Of a DNA stretch of 64,000 nt, positions 44,686-54,092 are shown in pieces. Made by a program: the position numbers and the translations under genes. The stretch is taken from contig NZ_JAGINQ010000021.1 in NCBI RefSeq assembly GCF_017876165.1, positions 1 to 64,000 on the forward strand, written 5' to 3'. The stretch comes from Azospirillum soli (lineage in GTDB: Bacteria; Pseudomonadota; Alphaproteobacteria; Azospirillales; Azospirillaceae). How positions within the stretch are numbered: the first letter of the stretch is position 1; each line of letters starts with the position of its first letter. The notes below the pieces were generated by a model. The model saw only the letters and a program-made list of their open reading frames with translations. It did no database searches and was not told the origin of the DNA.

Positions 44686-47405
44686 CCGACGCGGTCAGCA
44701 GCCGCGCGCGCCGTCCCGCCCGGCCCCCCACCCGCCGCAGCATCCGGCGCCGGCTGACCACCGCCTTTTTCGGGCTGGCGGCCGGGCCGCTGGTGGCGCT
44801 CGGCGTGGTCCTGCTGCCCTACAGCTATCAGACGCGGCTGGCCACCTCGCTTGCGATGCAAGAGGAGACGGCGCGGCGGGTCATGCTGGACGTGACCGGA
44901 CTGTTCCGGGAGACGGAGCAGTCGATGCGCGCGGCCATTGGCGAGATCAAGACCGCCGGCTACGAGGGCGCGGCGCTCGACCTGCGCCTCGACGCGCTGA
45001 TCGCGGAGGCCCACCGCTTCTCCGAAGTGTCTCTGGTCGATCAGGCCGGCCGCGAGATCGCGCGCGCCGACTTCGACAGCATCGTGATGTCGGACGACCT
45101 GGGCAGTCTAGCGGAGATTCCCGCGGTGACCAAGGCGCTCGCCTCCGGCGCCGTCGTCTACGGGCCGGCGGAGTACGACCCGGCAACCGGGGAGCCATCC
45201 ATGCTCGTCGCGCTGCCGTCGATCGCCGACGACCAGCACTCCCTGGACGGCGCGCTCGTCGCGCGCATGCGCATCAAGCCGATCTGGCACCTCGTCGCCC
45301 AGGCCTGGACTGAGCAAGGATTGCGCGCTTACGTCGTGGATTCGGCGGGCCGCGTGATCGCCCATCGCAACCCGTCGGCCGTGCTGAAGGGCATGACCGT
45401 CCCGCAGCCCTTGGAGGTCGGGATGGTTACCGGCCTCGACGGGGGGTGGGTGGCGCGCGCCGCCGTGCGCCGGCTGGTCGGCGCGCAGGCGCTGACCGCC
45501 GTCGTGGAGGTTCCCGCCGCCCAGGCACTGGAGCCGACGATCCGCATCCTGGCCGTGATGCTGGTCCTGCTGCTGTCGGGCGTCGTGCTGGCCGGCGTGA
45601 TGGTCCACCGCGCGCGCCGCACGATCACCCAGCCGCTCGGCGCGCTCGCCGACACGGCGCGGGCCATCGCCGGCGGCGACCTGACGCGTCAGGCCGACGA
45701 GCGGCGGAACGACGAAATGGGCGACCTGGCCCGCGCCTTCAACGCGATGACCGCGCGCCTGCACGGCCTGATCGACGCCCTTCAGCAGGAGGTGTCCACC
45801 CGCCAGCAGGCGGAAGCGGCGCTGCGCGACCTGAACGAGGGGCTGGAGGAGCGCGTGGCCCGGCGCACCGCCGAGGCGGAAGCCAGCGAGCGGCACACCC
45901 GCGCCATCATGGACACCGTGTTCGAAGGCATCATGGTGCTGGACGAGGCCGGGACCATCCGCGCCATCAACCCGGCCGCCGAGCGCATCTTCGGCATGAC
46001 CGCCGCCGAGGCCGTCGGCAGTTCCATCGACGCGCTGATGCCGTCGGACGAGGCCGGGTCACACGACGCCTATGTCGCGGAGTACGTCCGCACCGGCGTG
46101 ACGCGCGTCATCGGCCGCAGCCGGGAGGTGATGGCGCGGCGGCGCGACGGAACCCTGTTTCCGATGGATCTCGCCGTGTCGGAACTGGTCACCGACGAGG
46201 GCCGGCTGTTCATCGGCAGCCTGCGCGACATCAGCGCGCGCAAGGAAATCGAACGGCAGCTCATCGAGGCCAAGGAACTGGCCGAGCGCGCCAACCGCGC
46301 AAAGTCCGAATTCCTGTCGGGCATGAGCCATGAACTGCGCACGCCGCTGAACGCCATCCTCGGCTTCGCCCAACTGCTGGAGCGCAGCGCGGGCACGGGC
46401 CTGCCACCCAAGCAGGCCGATTACGTCCGCATCATCCTGAACGCCGGGCAGCATCTGCTGGCGCTGATCGAGGACGTGCTGGATCTGGCGCGCATCGAGG
46501 CGGGGCGCGTGACCCTGACCATCGAGGACATTCCCCTGCGCGACATCGTCCTGGAGGCGCTGGACATCGTCGCCCCGGCCGCCGAGACGGCGGGCATCGT
46601 GATGATCGACGACACGGCCGGAGCCTCCGCTCCGCCAACCGTGCGCGGCGACCGGCGGCGGATCCGGCAGGCGCTCGTCAATCTGTTGTCCAACGCGGTC
46701 AAGTACAACCGTCCTGACGGATCCGTCACCATCTCGATCGACGTTTCCGAACCCTCCTGGCCGCGCCTCGTCGTCCGCGACACCGGGCGCGGCATCCCGC
46801 AGGATCGCCTGTCGGAGCTGTTCCAGCCCTTCAACCGCCTGAGCGCCGAGCATCGCGGCATCGAGGGCACGGGCATCGGCCTCGCCATCACCCGCAAGCT
46901 CGTGGAGCTGATGGGCGGCACCATCGGCCTGTCGAGCGTGGAGGGGGAGGGCTCGACCTTCTGGTTCTCCCTGCCCTCCGCCGGCCCGTCCGATGCGCCG
47001 TCCCCGCAGGCTGCTTCCACGGCCGACCGGACCATTCCGCCCTGCACGATTCTTTACGTCGAGGACAACGACGCCAACCGCCGGCTGATCGAGGAGTATC
47101 TCACCGGCCATGACGGCGTGAGCCTGCTGACCGCCGGGAGCGGTGCGGACGGCTTGGCGCTGGCCGGGATGGTGGACCCGGATCTGGTCCTGCTCGACAT
47201 CAACCTGCCGGACGCCTCGGGCTTCGAGCTGGTGGGGCGGTTTAAGGTCCGCGCCGACGGATCGGCCCGACCGGTGCTGGCGCTGAGCGCCGATGCCTTC
47301 TCGCACGAGGTCGCGCGGGCCGAGGAGGCCGGCTTTGCCGGCTACCTCACCAAGCCGCTCGACCTCGACCGGCTGGCCGAGACGCTGCGCCGGCTGGCCC
47401 CTTAA
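44682..47405 (+). CDS. Hybrid sensor histidine kinase (Cache-HAMP-PAS-HisKA-HATPase-REC)
   Basis: 907 residues from ATG 44682; earlier frame is shadow. TM1 (about 30-50), periplasmic Cache-like sensor (about 55-280), TM2 (about 287-308), HAMP, coiled coil, PAS (about 406-523), HisKA with His550 in GMSHELRTPLN, HATPase (N-box NLLSNAVKYNR, G-boxes RDTGRGIP and GTGIGLAI), REC from about 785 with phosphoacceptor Asp in LVLLDINLPDASG. It converts a periplasmic signal, possibly through the coupled binding protein, into phosphotransfer. No HPt or output partner is adjacent. Confidence 0.93.
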   Translation: MTDAVSSRARRPARPPTRRSIRRRLTTAFFGLAAGPLVALGVVLLPYSYQTRLATSLAMQEETARRVMLDVTGLFRETEQSMRAAIGEIKTAGYEGAALDLRLDALIAEAHRFSEVSLVDQAGREIARADFDSIVMSDDLGSLAEIPAVTKALASGAVVYGPAEYDPATGEPSMLVALPSIADDQHSLDGALVARMRIKPIWHLVAQAWTEQGLRAYVVDSAGRVIAHRNPSAVLKGMTVPQPLEVGMVTGLDGGWVARAAVRRLVGAQALTAVVEVPAAQALEPTIRILAVMLVLLLSGVVLAGVMVHRARRTITQPLGALADTARAIAGGDLTRQADERRNDEMGDLARAFNAMTARLHGLIDALQQEVSTRQQAEAALRDLNEGLEERVARRTAEAEASERHTRAIMDTVFEGIMVLDEAGTIRAINPAAERIFGMTAAEAVGSSIDALMPSDEAGSHDAYVAEYVRTGVTRVIGRSREVMARRRDGTLFPMDLAVSELVTDEGRLFIGSLRDISARKEIERQLIEAKELAERANRAKSEFLSGMSHELRTPLNAILGFAQLLERSAGTGLPPKQADYVRIILNAGQHLLALIEDVLDLARIEAGRVTLTIEDIPLRDIVLEALDIVAPAAETAGIVMIDDTAGASAPPTVRGDRRRIRQALVNLLSNAVKYNRPDGSVTISIDVSEPSWPRLVVRDTGRGIPQDRLSELFQPFNRLSAEHRGIEGTGIGLAITRKLVELMGGTIGLSSVEGEGSTFWFSLPSAGPSDAPSPQAASTADRTIPPCTILYVEDNDANRRLIEEYLTGHDGVSLLTAGSGADGLALAGMVDPDLVLLDINLPDASGFELVGRFKVRADGSARPVLALSADAFSHEVARAEEAGFAGYLTKPLDLDRLAETLRRLAP

Positions 47406-47926
47406 GAAAGCAGTTTGCGGTACTGCACGAACCCCGATCGGTCGGCGATGCGGTCGTACAGCTTCATGGCGTCGGTGTTGGTCTCGTGCGTCAGCCAGTG
47501 CACGCGCGAGCAGCCGGCGGCTTTGGCGGTGTCGTAGACATACTCGATCAGCGTCCGCCCCAGGCCGCCGCCCCGCCGCCCCTCGGCGACGAACAGATCC
47601 TGCAGATAGCAGTAGTCGCCGACCGTCCAGCAGGAGCGGTGGTATATCCAGTGCACCAGCCCCACCGCCTTGTCCCCGTCGAACGCCAGCGCGCCGAACA
47701 TTGGTTCGCCGGGATTGAGGAAGCGGTTCCAGGTGACCCGCGTCGTCTCCTCCGGGATGTCCGTCTTATAGAAGGCCTGATAGCCGTGCCACAGCGGCAG
47801 CCACGTTTCATAGTCGGCGGCCTCCAGCGGGCGCACGCGGATGGCGGAGGGCGTGGTGGACGGGGGTGTCGCCAAAGGGATTCTCCTGGGGGTGTCGGGT
47901 GGGGTGTCGGACGGCAAGTCCCCCAT
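47402..47926 (-). CDS. GNAT family N-acetyltransferase
   Basis: 174 residues from ATG 47926. IRVRPLEAADYETWLPLW starts the GNAT fold; the acetyl-CoA loop is LFVAEGRRGGGLGRTLIEY (about 110-128), and VHWLTHETNTDAMKLYDRIADRSGFVQYRK is the C-terminal strand pattern. It acetylates an amine, substrate unknown. It is convergent with the hybrid kinase: the two stop codons overlap (47402-47405). A longer frame reaches 47989 but has no ribosome-binding site. Confidence 0.88.
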   Translation of the reverse strand: MGDLPSDTPPDTPRRIPLATPPSTTPSAIRVRPLEAADYETWLPLWHGYQAFYKTDIPEETTRVTWNRFLNPGEPMFGALAFDGDKAVGLVHWIYHRSCWTVGDYCYLQDLFVAEGRRGGGLGRTLIEYVYDTAKAAGCSRVHWLTHETNTDAMKLYDRIADRSGFVQYRKLLS

Positions 47927-48471
47927 CACAGCCCTTCTTCCCGGCAAGGGAAAGGGGGATTTTCGACGTTGGTGCAAAACACGGTGCATCGACGGCTTTC
48001 GCCCTGAGGCGTTGGCGTCAGGCGATTTTCCGGGAGATGGGCATGCCGCGGGCGGTCATTGGTTGACGATGGCGCGGGAGGGCCGGGTCCGGCAGGCCGA
48101 GCGCGTCCAACTTGCTATCGTCCGGGCGCGCCGCGCCATCTTCCCCCTTCAGCTTTGTTACCGCGTTCTTGAGCATGCTGGAACATCGGAGCGCAGTTGA
48201 AGCACCGGCGGGCCGCCCGGCCTCTGGTTGGGGCTGTAGGCCCTCAGATGCAGCCGAAGTGAGAGCGGGGTGTTGCCGGTATCCGCAGAAAAGGCGGCTT
48301 CCGTTTTGGCCGTCAGTGCCTCCAGGAATGTTCCAAAAACATCATGGCTATCAATGAATTAGGCAACGGACACCAGAGGAGTCTCGGCCTGCAGGTGTCC
48401 CAAGCAGCCCAATGTCAGCACGTGGTGGATGGTTATCCCCAACCCGTAGTGGGCATCGGTCTATTGCCGTC
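47927..48471. other. Gene-free stretch between GNAT gene and IS5 remnant
   Basis: No gene is supported over these 545 bases. Several open frames exist on both strands but are GC-driven shadows without protein-like content. Near the transposase remnant, GTCTCAAAAACAGAGTTTTGAC (48470-48490) contains a short inverted repeat that could be the decayed end of the IS. Confidence 0.4.
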
Positions 48472-49005
48472 TCAAAAACAGAGTTTTGACGGCCTCGCGG
48501 AGGCAATCGTCAGGTTTCCTCTGCCGGAGAATGCGCGGTCCGGGCGCTGCCGGTCCCCGCCCACGGACGTGAGAATGCTGGCCGGGCTGCCAAGACATCG
48601 AACACATCGAGGTTCTTCCACGCGAACGTCAGATCGACCGGGATGCCGACGGGCCAATCGACGGCAACCCTCCAGGTTTCGGCATCGCGGTTCTTCTGCT
48701 TGCGCTCGCAGGTCTTCTTGTCGGCGTCGTATCCGCTCACGCCCGGCCCGCCCGCGGTCGAGCATCACCGCCAAGTCATGGATGATGCGGCACCGCAGCC
48801 GGCGCACCAAGCGGCGGAACCACCAGTACACCGTCTGCCAGGGCGGGACGTTGCTCGGCAGCATGCGCCAGCCGCGGCCTGTGCGCGCCAAGTCGCGGAT
48901 CGCCTTGATCACGTCACGCAACTCGATGCTCCGCTGCCGGCCCTGCTTGGCCAGCCGCGGCAACAGCGGCTCAATGACCGCCCGCTCAGCGTCGCTGACG
49001 CCCAT
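48472..49005 (-). pseudogene. IS5-family transposase remnant, frameshifted
   Basis: The first 95 residues (SDAERAVIEPLLPRLAKQGR, RGWRMLPSNVPPWQTVYWWF) are the N-terminal DUF4096-type domain of IS5 transposases. After MLDRGRAGRERIR the reading frame changes and the sequence lacks the DDE catalytic region. A piece like GYDADKKTCERKQKN of the catalytic domain appears in another frame at about 48720. The element is decayed and inactive. It probably marks an old insertion next to the DMT gene. Confidence 0.85.
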
Positions 49006-49102
49006 CGGGCATCAATAAGCGGCACGCATGTGTTCAATATTAACAATTGATTATTCGTTTGCCCTTTGATGAATGAAAATGCCCTCATCGAAAGGGGGCA
49101 TC

Positions 49103-49987
49103 ATGACTTACCAAACTGCGATTTCCACACCGGCGCACTCGCGCCTTCTGCTTCCGCTTTCTTTCATTATTCTCTGGAGTTCCGGGTACATCGGGGGGGC
49201 GATCGGGCTTCATTACGCCGAGCCCTTCACGATGACGTTCCTGCGCTTTGGGACAGCCGGCATTCTGCTGCTCATCATCGCCCTGGCTATGGGGGCGCCC
49301 TGGCCCGAAAGTTGGACCAAGGTGGGACACATCGCGGTGGTCGGCTTCTTCATGCAGGCCACCCAGTTCGGCGGTCTCTATTCCGGCATGAACAACGGCG
49401 TGTCGGCGGGCGTATCGGCGCTGATCGTCGGCATGATGCCGATCTTCACCGCCATTGGGGCAGGCTGGCTGCTGCGCGAGAAGGTGTCCTGGCCGCAATG
49501 GTGCGGGCTGCTTCTGGGCCTTGGCGGCCTTGCCATCGTGGTCAGCCCGCGCATCACGGCCGGCGGCGACATGGCCGGCTATCTGCTGGTGGGCGTCGCG
49601 CTGTTCGGCATCACCGCCGGCACGCTCTACCAGAAGAAGTTCTGCGGCGGCATGGATCTGCGCACCGGCGGCTTCATACAGATGATGGTGGGCTCAACGG
49701 TCATGCTCATCCTGGCCACCCAGACGGAGACCATGCAGATCCGCTGGACCGGGGAATTCGTCGCCTCGGTCGGCTGGCTTGCCCTGATGAACTCCATCGG
49801 CGCCATCAGTCTTCTTTACGTGATGATCCACCGTGGCGAGGCAACCCGCGTCGCCAGTCTCTTCTACCTCATCCCGCCGGTTACCGCCGTGATGGCCTCG
49901 GTGATGCTGGCCGAACTGCCCAACCTCTACACCGTCGTCGGTCTCTCGCTGGCCGCCTGCGGCGTCTATCTCAGCAACCAAAAGTAA
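49103..49987 (+). CDS. EamA/DMT family transporter
   Basis: 294 residues from ATG 49103. Ten membrane segments in two EamA repeats: FIILWSSGYIGGAIGLHYAEPFTMTFLRF opens the first, and LLVGVALFGITAGTLYQKKF starts the second. This family exports amino acids or other metabolites. The gene follows an AT-rich promoter (49010-49090) with imperfect dyad CCCTTTGATGA/TCATCGAAAGGG. A cupin gene follows after 38 bp. Confidence 0.9.
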   Translation: MTYQTAISTPAHSRLLLPLSFIILWSSGYIGGAIGLHYAEPFTMTFLRFGTAGILLLIIALAMGAPWPESWTKVGHIAVVGFFMQATQFGGLYSGMNNGVSAGVSALIVGMMPIFTAIGAGWLLREKVSWPQWCGLLLGLGGLAIVVSPRITAGGDMAGYLLVGVALFGITAGTLYQKKFCGGMDLRTGGFIQMMVGSTVMLILATQTETMQIRWTGEFVASVGWLALMNSIGAISLLYVMIHRGEATRVASLFYLIPPVTAVMASVMLAELPNLYTVVGLSLAACGVYLSNQK

Positions 49988-50025
49988 CGACGGCAAACAA
50001 CGTTCAAAGGAAGGGAGTGCTCAAG

Positions 50026-50445
50026 ATGCGCGGAGCCCGTGTTCTCCAGAACATCGCAACCGCTTCGGAAACTCTGAAGCAGTTGGACTGGACGTCCTAC
50101 GACCAGCCGGGGCGGAGTGGGGTGCAAATCCACCCGCTCTACGACACCAGCGACACCGGACCGGGTGGGCCGGCCGCGGCGCTCGTCCGCTACCTGCCCG
50201 GCGCGCGGGTGCTGCGCCACCGCCACCCGGGGTACGAGCTGATCTACGTGCTGGAGGGCGAACTGGTCAACGACTCCGGCCGCCATGGGCCGGGCACGCT
50301 GGAGGTCTGCCCGCCCGACAGCTCCCACGCGCTGTGGTCTGACACCGGCTGCGTCTTCCTGGTGGTTTGGGAACAGCCGGTCGAGCCGGACCGCTTGGAA
50401 AGCGAGCGGCTGCACCGCGAACTGCTGACCGAGCACGGGTCGTGA
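50026..50445 (+). CDS. Cupin domain protein (ChrR-like)
   Basis: 139 residues from ATG 50026 (AAGGAAGGGAG upstream). The cupin core is RYLPGARVLRHRHPGYELIYVLEGEL (motif 1, metal-binding His-x-His...Glu) and GTLEVCPPDSSHALWSDTGCVFLVVW (motif 2). It resembles the anti-sigma ChrR-type cupin but no sigma factor lies here. It probably binds a metal and a small ligand. Same direction as the DMT gene upstream and the CoA-transferase downstream. Confidence 0.88.
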   Translation: MRGARVLQNIATASETLKQLDWTSYDQPGRSGVQIHPLYDTSDTGPGGPAAALVRYLPGARVLRHRHPGYELIYVLEGELVNDSGRHGPGTLEVCPPDSSHALWSDTGCVFLVVWEQPVEPDRLESERLHRELLTEHGS

Positions 50446-50497
50446 TGACCGGCCCCGCAGGACCTTTCCCCCGCCACCCCAACGACGGACCATCAGC

Positions 50498-52030
50498 ATG
50501 AAGATCGTGACCGCCGCCGAGGCCGCTCGGGCCGTCCAGGACGGATGGACCGTGACCACCGGAGGGTTCGGGTCCTGTGGCCACCCGGAGGCGGTGACGG
50601 CGGCGCTCGCCGACCGTTACCGCGCCGACCGGCACCCCCGCGACCTCACGCTGCTGTTCGCGGCGGGGCAGGGGGACCGGGGGGAACGGGGCCTCAACCG
50701 GCTTGCCGATCCCGGCCTGATCCGCCGGGTCATCGGGGGCTTCTGGGGCCTCGCCCCCGCGCTGGGCGCCCTGGCGATGCGCAACGAGATCGAGGCGCAC
50801 AACTGGCCGCAGGGCGTGGTCAGCCATCTATTCCGTGCCGTGGCCGGTGGGCAGCCGGGGGTGATCACCAAGGTCGGGCTGAACACCGTCATCGACCCCG
50901 ACCAGGAAGGCGGCTGTTTGAACGGCCGCACCGCGCAAAGCCTGATCCGCAAGATCCACATCGACGGCGAGCCCTATCTGCATTACCCCCGGCTGGGGAT
51001 CGACTGCGCGATCCTGCGCGGCAGTCAGGCCGATACGCGCGGCAACATCACCATGGACCGCGAGGTGTCCTTCTCCGACAGCCTCGCCCAGGCCCAGGCT
51101 GCACGCAATTCCGGCGGCATCGTCATCGTCCAGGTGGCGGAGGTCGTTCCCGCCGGCACGCTGCCGCCGCAGCAGGTCCGCATCCCCGGCATTCTGGTGG
51201 ATTATCTGGTCGTCGCCGACGAACCGGAGCACCACGCCCAGACGTATGGCGAGGGGCTGAACCCCCTCTACACCACGGCCGGGGCAGCGAGCCCGGCCGA
51301 AGCCCGGACCGACCAGCCGGCCAACGGCCTGCGCCGCCTGATCGCCCGCCGTGCGGCGGAGGAACTGCGCCGGCACCGCGACCCCGTGGTCAACCTCGGC
51401 ATCGGCATTCCGGCCGAAATCGGGGCCGCAGCCGCCGCTGCGGGCCTCGATCGCTTCACCTTGACCGTGGAATCGGGGATGATCGGCGGAACCCCGGCCA
51501 GCGGACTGTCCTTTGGTGCTTCCGCACTGCCGCAGGCGGTGATCGAGCAGGCGGCCCTGTTCGACTTCTACGACGGCGGTGGCATCGACATTGCCTTCCT
51601 CGGTTTCGCCCAGGTGGACGGCCAGGGCAACGTCAACGTCAGCCGCTTCCGTGGCGGGCTGCCGGGGGTTGGCGGTTTCGTCAATATCTCGCAATCGGCC
51701 CGGCAGCTGGTGTTCTGCGGCACCTTCACCGCCGACGGGCTGGAGGTGGAGGTCGGCGGCGGGCGCTTGGCCATCCGCCGCGAGGGACAGGTGCAGAAAT
51801 TCGTCCCCACCGTCGATCAGATCAGCTTCAGCGGGCCTTACGCCTGCGCGCAGGGCCGCCCGGTGACCTTCGTCACCGAACGGGCCGTCTTCACCCTGGT
51901 GGACGGCGTGCTGCACCTGATCGAGGTAGCGCCGGGCATCGACCTGCACCGCGACATTCTTGAGCGCACGGACATTCCCCTCGTCGTTGCGTTCGACTAC
52001 CGGACCATGGATCCGGCCTTGTTCCAGTGA
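50498..52030 (+). CDS. Acyl-CoA:carboxylate CoA-transferase (YdiF/PCT type)
   Basis: 510 residues containing fused alpha and beta halves of a family-I CoA-transferase. GGFGSCGHPEAV, then the second half starting VVNLGIGIPAEIG and the active-site glutamate in TVESGMIGGTPASG (about 323). The length matches propionate or acetate CoA-transferase of the YdiF type. It transfers CoA between a short acyl-CoA and a free acid in the cytoplasm. A strong terminator follows (52087-52139). Confidence 0.9.
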   Translation: MKIVTAAEAARAVQDGWTVTTGGFGSCGHPEAVTAALADRYRADRHPRDLTLLFAAGQGDRGERGLNRLADPGLIRRVIGGFWGLAPALGALAMRNEIEAHNWPQGVVSHLFRAVAGGQPGVITKVGLNTVIDPDQEGGCLNGRTAQSLIRKIHIDGEPYLHYPRLGIDCAILRGSQADTRGNITMDREVSFSDSLAQAQAARNSGGIVIVQVAEVVPAGTLPPQQVRIPGILVDYLVVADEPEHHAQTYGEGLNPLYTTAGAASPAEARTDQPANGLRRLIARRAAEELRRHRDPVVNLGIGIPAEIGAAAAAAGLDRFTLTVESGMIGGTPASGLSFGASALPQAVIEQAALFDFYDGGGIDIAFLGFAQVDGQGNVNVSRFRGGLPGVGGFVNISQSARQLVFCGTFTADGLEVEVGGGRLAIRREGQVQKFVPTVDQISFSGPYACAQGRPVTFVTERAVFTLVDGVLHLIEVAPGIDLHRDILERTDIPLVVAFDYRTMDPALFQ

Positions 52031-52086
52031 CCGTGCCCGGCCTTCGGGCCGTGGTGCGTTTCGGCCGGGATTCATGCCTTCCGGAC

Positions 52087-52139
52087 AGCGGGCGTCATCG
52101 CATCGGCCGAAAGGCCGGCCCGATGACGCCCGCTTTTTA
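52087..52139 (+). terminator. Rho-independent terminator after CoA-transferase
   Basis: AGCGGGCGTCATCG (52087-52100) pairs with CGATGACGCCCGCT (52121-52134) around an inner GGCC-GAAA-GGCC hairpin; TTTTTA follows at 52135-52139. Confidence 0.9.
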
Positions 52140-52311
52140 TTTGGAAGTCAGCCGCAAAAGCTTCGCTCTTTACTGGTCGAAAATATTATCAAATACATCC
52201 GTAAGCAATTGTGCGAGATGTGCGTTCTATTATGTTATCGATACATATTATTTATTATACCACGGTATATCGATCAGATAAATTACTAAGACGGAAAACT
52301 GGAGGAAACCA
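52140..52311 (+). promoter_or_regulatory. AT-rich leader of the FAD oxidoreductase gene
   Basis: This 170-base segment is strikingly AT-rich compared with its surroundings. It contains TTATCGATACATATTATTTA and TATATCGATCAGATAA, so two ATCGAT words in near-symmetric setting. The gene's ribosome-binding site CTGGAGGAAACC is at 52300-52311. It is probably the promoter, with a possible regulator dyad. Confidence 0.5.
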
Positions 52312-53877
52312 ATGAAGAATGAGCCCGTCATTGTCATCGTCGGTGGTGGCGCCGCCGGCATTTCAGCCGCTTATCATTTGATCGACGAGGCCGCGAAGCA
52401 TCAGCCGATGCCGCGTATGACGATCTATGTTGTGGAAAGCCGCCCGCGCATCGGCGCCGGAAACGCCTATGAGGCGGATTGGGAAACCAATCTGATGAAC
52501 ACGCGCGCCGGCGTGATTTCGCCAGTGGCGGGTGACCCTGGCCATTTCCTGCGTTGGACCCAGGCCAACACGGCGGTTTGGAAGGACCAGTTTCCGGGTT
52601 GGCGCGTCGCGGCGGACAGCTTCGTTCCGCGGCCGATGCTCGGGCTTTATCTGGAGCATTTGTTTATGGAAACCTGCCGTCAGGCTCTGCGCTGCGGCAG
52701 CCGGGTCATCCCGGTCCATGCGGAGGTCGTGGATCTGGACGTCAACGGCCCGAACGATCTGCTGGTCAAGACGGCGTCCAACCTGACGATCCGCGCCAAT
52801 CACGTCATTCTGTGCCAGGGCCATCTGCCGTCGCGCGAGATGGGCGACCTGCTGGCCGAGCCTGGCGTCTTCGTCACCCCCTACCCGGTGCGGCGCGTCG
52901 CCCGCTCCATCGACCGGACGGCCGAAGTCGGCCTGATCGGCTCGCGTCTCAGCGCGGTGGACGCCATGCTGGGGCTGGCTGCGGCCGGACACCAGGGGCG
53001 CATCCACGTCTTTTCGCGCAGCGGTCGCCTGCCCAGCGTACGCGGCACACAGGAACGCTACACCCCCCGCATCATGACGCTCGATGCTGTCCGGCAGATG
53101 GTCGCCGCCAAGGGTAAGCTGCGGCTGGCCGACATGGTGGGGCTGGTCCGCGCGGAGATCGAACTGGCCGAGGGGCCGGGCTTCGATTTCGCGTCCTTCT
53201 TCGCCCCGGCCCCCGATCCGCTGACCTTCCTCGACCGGGAAATCGAGGCTGCCGGGCAGCCGCGCATGTGGCAGGCCGTGCTTTATGCCAGCAACGCCAT
53301 CCTGGAATACGCGTGGCACCATATGGTCGAAGCCGACAAGGAACGGTTCGCGCGCGATCATTTCAGCCATTACATCGCCTTCCGGGTGTCGATCCCGGTG
53401 GAGAACGCGATCCGCATGCGTGACCTGATCCGCGATGGCCGCGTCCAAGTCCATGCGGGGCCGGTGGCGATCGAACCGCGCGGTGCGGACGGCCGATTCC
53501 GCATCGTCGGTGATGGTGCCGGCGAGGTGACCGCTGTGGACACCGTGATCGGCTGCCTGGGCACCCCGCGCGACGCGACGAAGCTGGACTCCCCGCTGTT
53601 GGAGCGGTTGTTCGCCAAGGGTATCGCGCGCCCCGACCGGTTCGGCGGCATCCAGGTCGATCACGGGACCGGCTATGTGCGGGGAGCCGGCGGCGTCGCC
53701 CGCGACGATCTGGCGGCCATCGGCGATCTGACCGCCGGGACGCACTTCTTCACCAGCGTGCTGGAGGTGCTGGCCCGCCATGCGCGGCTGCGCGCCGAGG
53801 CTATCGTCGGGTCGGTCGCGCAGGCGGCGTCCGGACGGGTGGAGAAAGCGCCCGTTCGTCAGGCTGCGGCGGTGTAA
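52312..53877 (+). CDS. FAD/NAD(P)-binding oxidoreductase (NAD_binding_9 type)
   Basis: 521 residues, ATG 52312 after GGAGGAAACC. The dinucleotide fold is VIIVGGGAAGISAAYHL-like (VIVIVGGGAAGISAAYHL, about 6-22), with a second fold at EVGLIGSRLSAVDAML (about 206). PRIGAGNAYEADWETNLMNTRAG fits the NAD_binding_9/FAD-dependent protein family, several members of which are N-hydroxylating or hydroxylating enzymes or of unknown activity. No signal peptide. A LysR gene follows. Substrate unknown. Confidence 0.8.
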   Translation: MKNEPVIVIVGGGAAGISAAYHLIDEAAKHQPMPRMTIYVVESRPRIGAGNAYEADWETNLMNTRAGVISPVAGDPGHFLRWTQANTAVWKDQFPGWRVAADSFVPRPMLGLYLEHLFMETCRQALRCGSRVIPVHAEVVDLDVNGPNDLLVKTASNLTIRANHVILCQGHLPSREMGDLLAEPGVFVTPYPVRRVARSIDRTAEVGLIGSRLSAVDAMLGLAAAGHQGRIHVFSRSGRLPSVRGTQERYTPRIMTLDAVRQMVAAKGKLRLADMVGLVRAEIELAEGPGFDFASFFAPAPDPLTFLDREIEAAGQPRMWQAVLYASNAILEYAWHHMVEADKERFARDHFSHYIAFRVSIPVENAIRMRDLIRDGRVQVHAGPVAIEPRGADGRFRIVGDGAGEVTAVDTVIGCLGTPRDATKLDSPLLERLFAKGIARPDRFGGIQVDHGTGYVRGAGGVARDDLAAIGDLTAGTHFFTSVLEVLARHARLRAEAIVGSVAQAASGRVEKAPVRQAAAV

Positions 53878-53898
53878 GCCAAGCATGTCGCTGGATCC

Positions 53899-53938
53899 GG
53901 CGGGGGGTGGGGAAGCGCCCGCTCCCCCACCCCCCGCC
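53899..53938. terminator. GC-rich hairpin downstream of FAD oxidoreductase
   Basis: GGCGGGGGGTGGGG (53899-53912) pairs perfectly with CCCCACCCCCCGCC (53925-53938). No T-tract follows, so it may be a weak terminator or RNA-stabilising hairpin. Confidence 0.5.
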
Positions 53939-54092
53939 GATGACGGATGTGGCGAAATGCCTCAGCCGTGCGTGGGTGCTTCAGGAATGGCTTGCCATCG
54001 ATCCCGGATCGGCAATAGCTTTTTTCAATAGAAAAAGAAATCAAGCTTAGCACGCTAAGCGTGTTTCGAGGCGCGACGGGGCGGGGGAAGCC

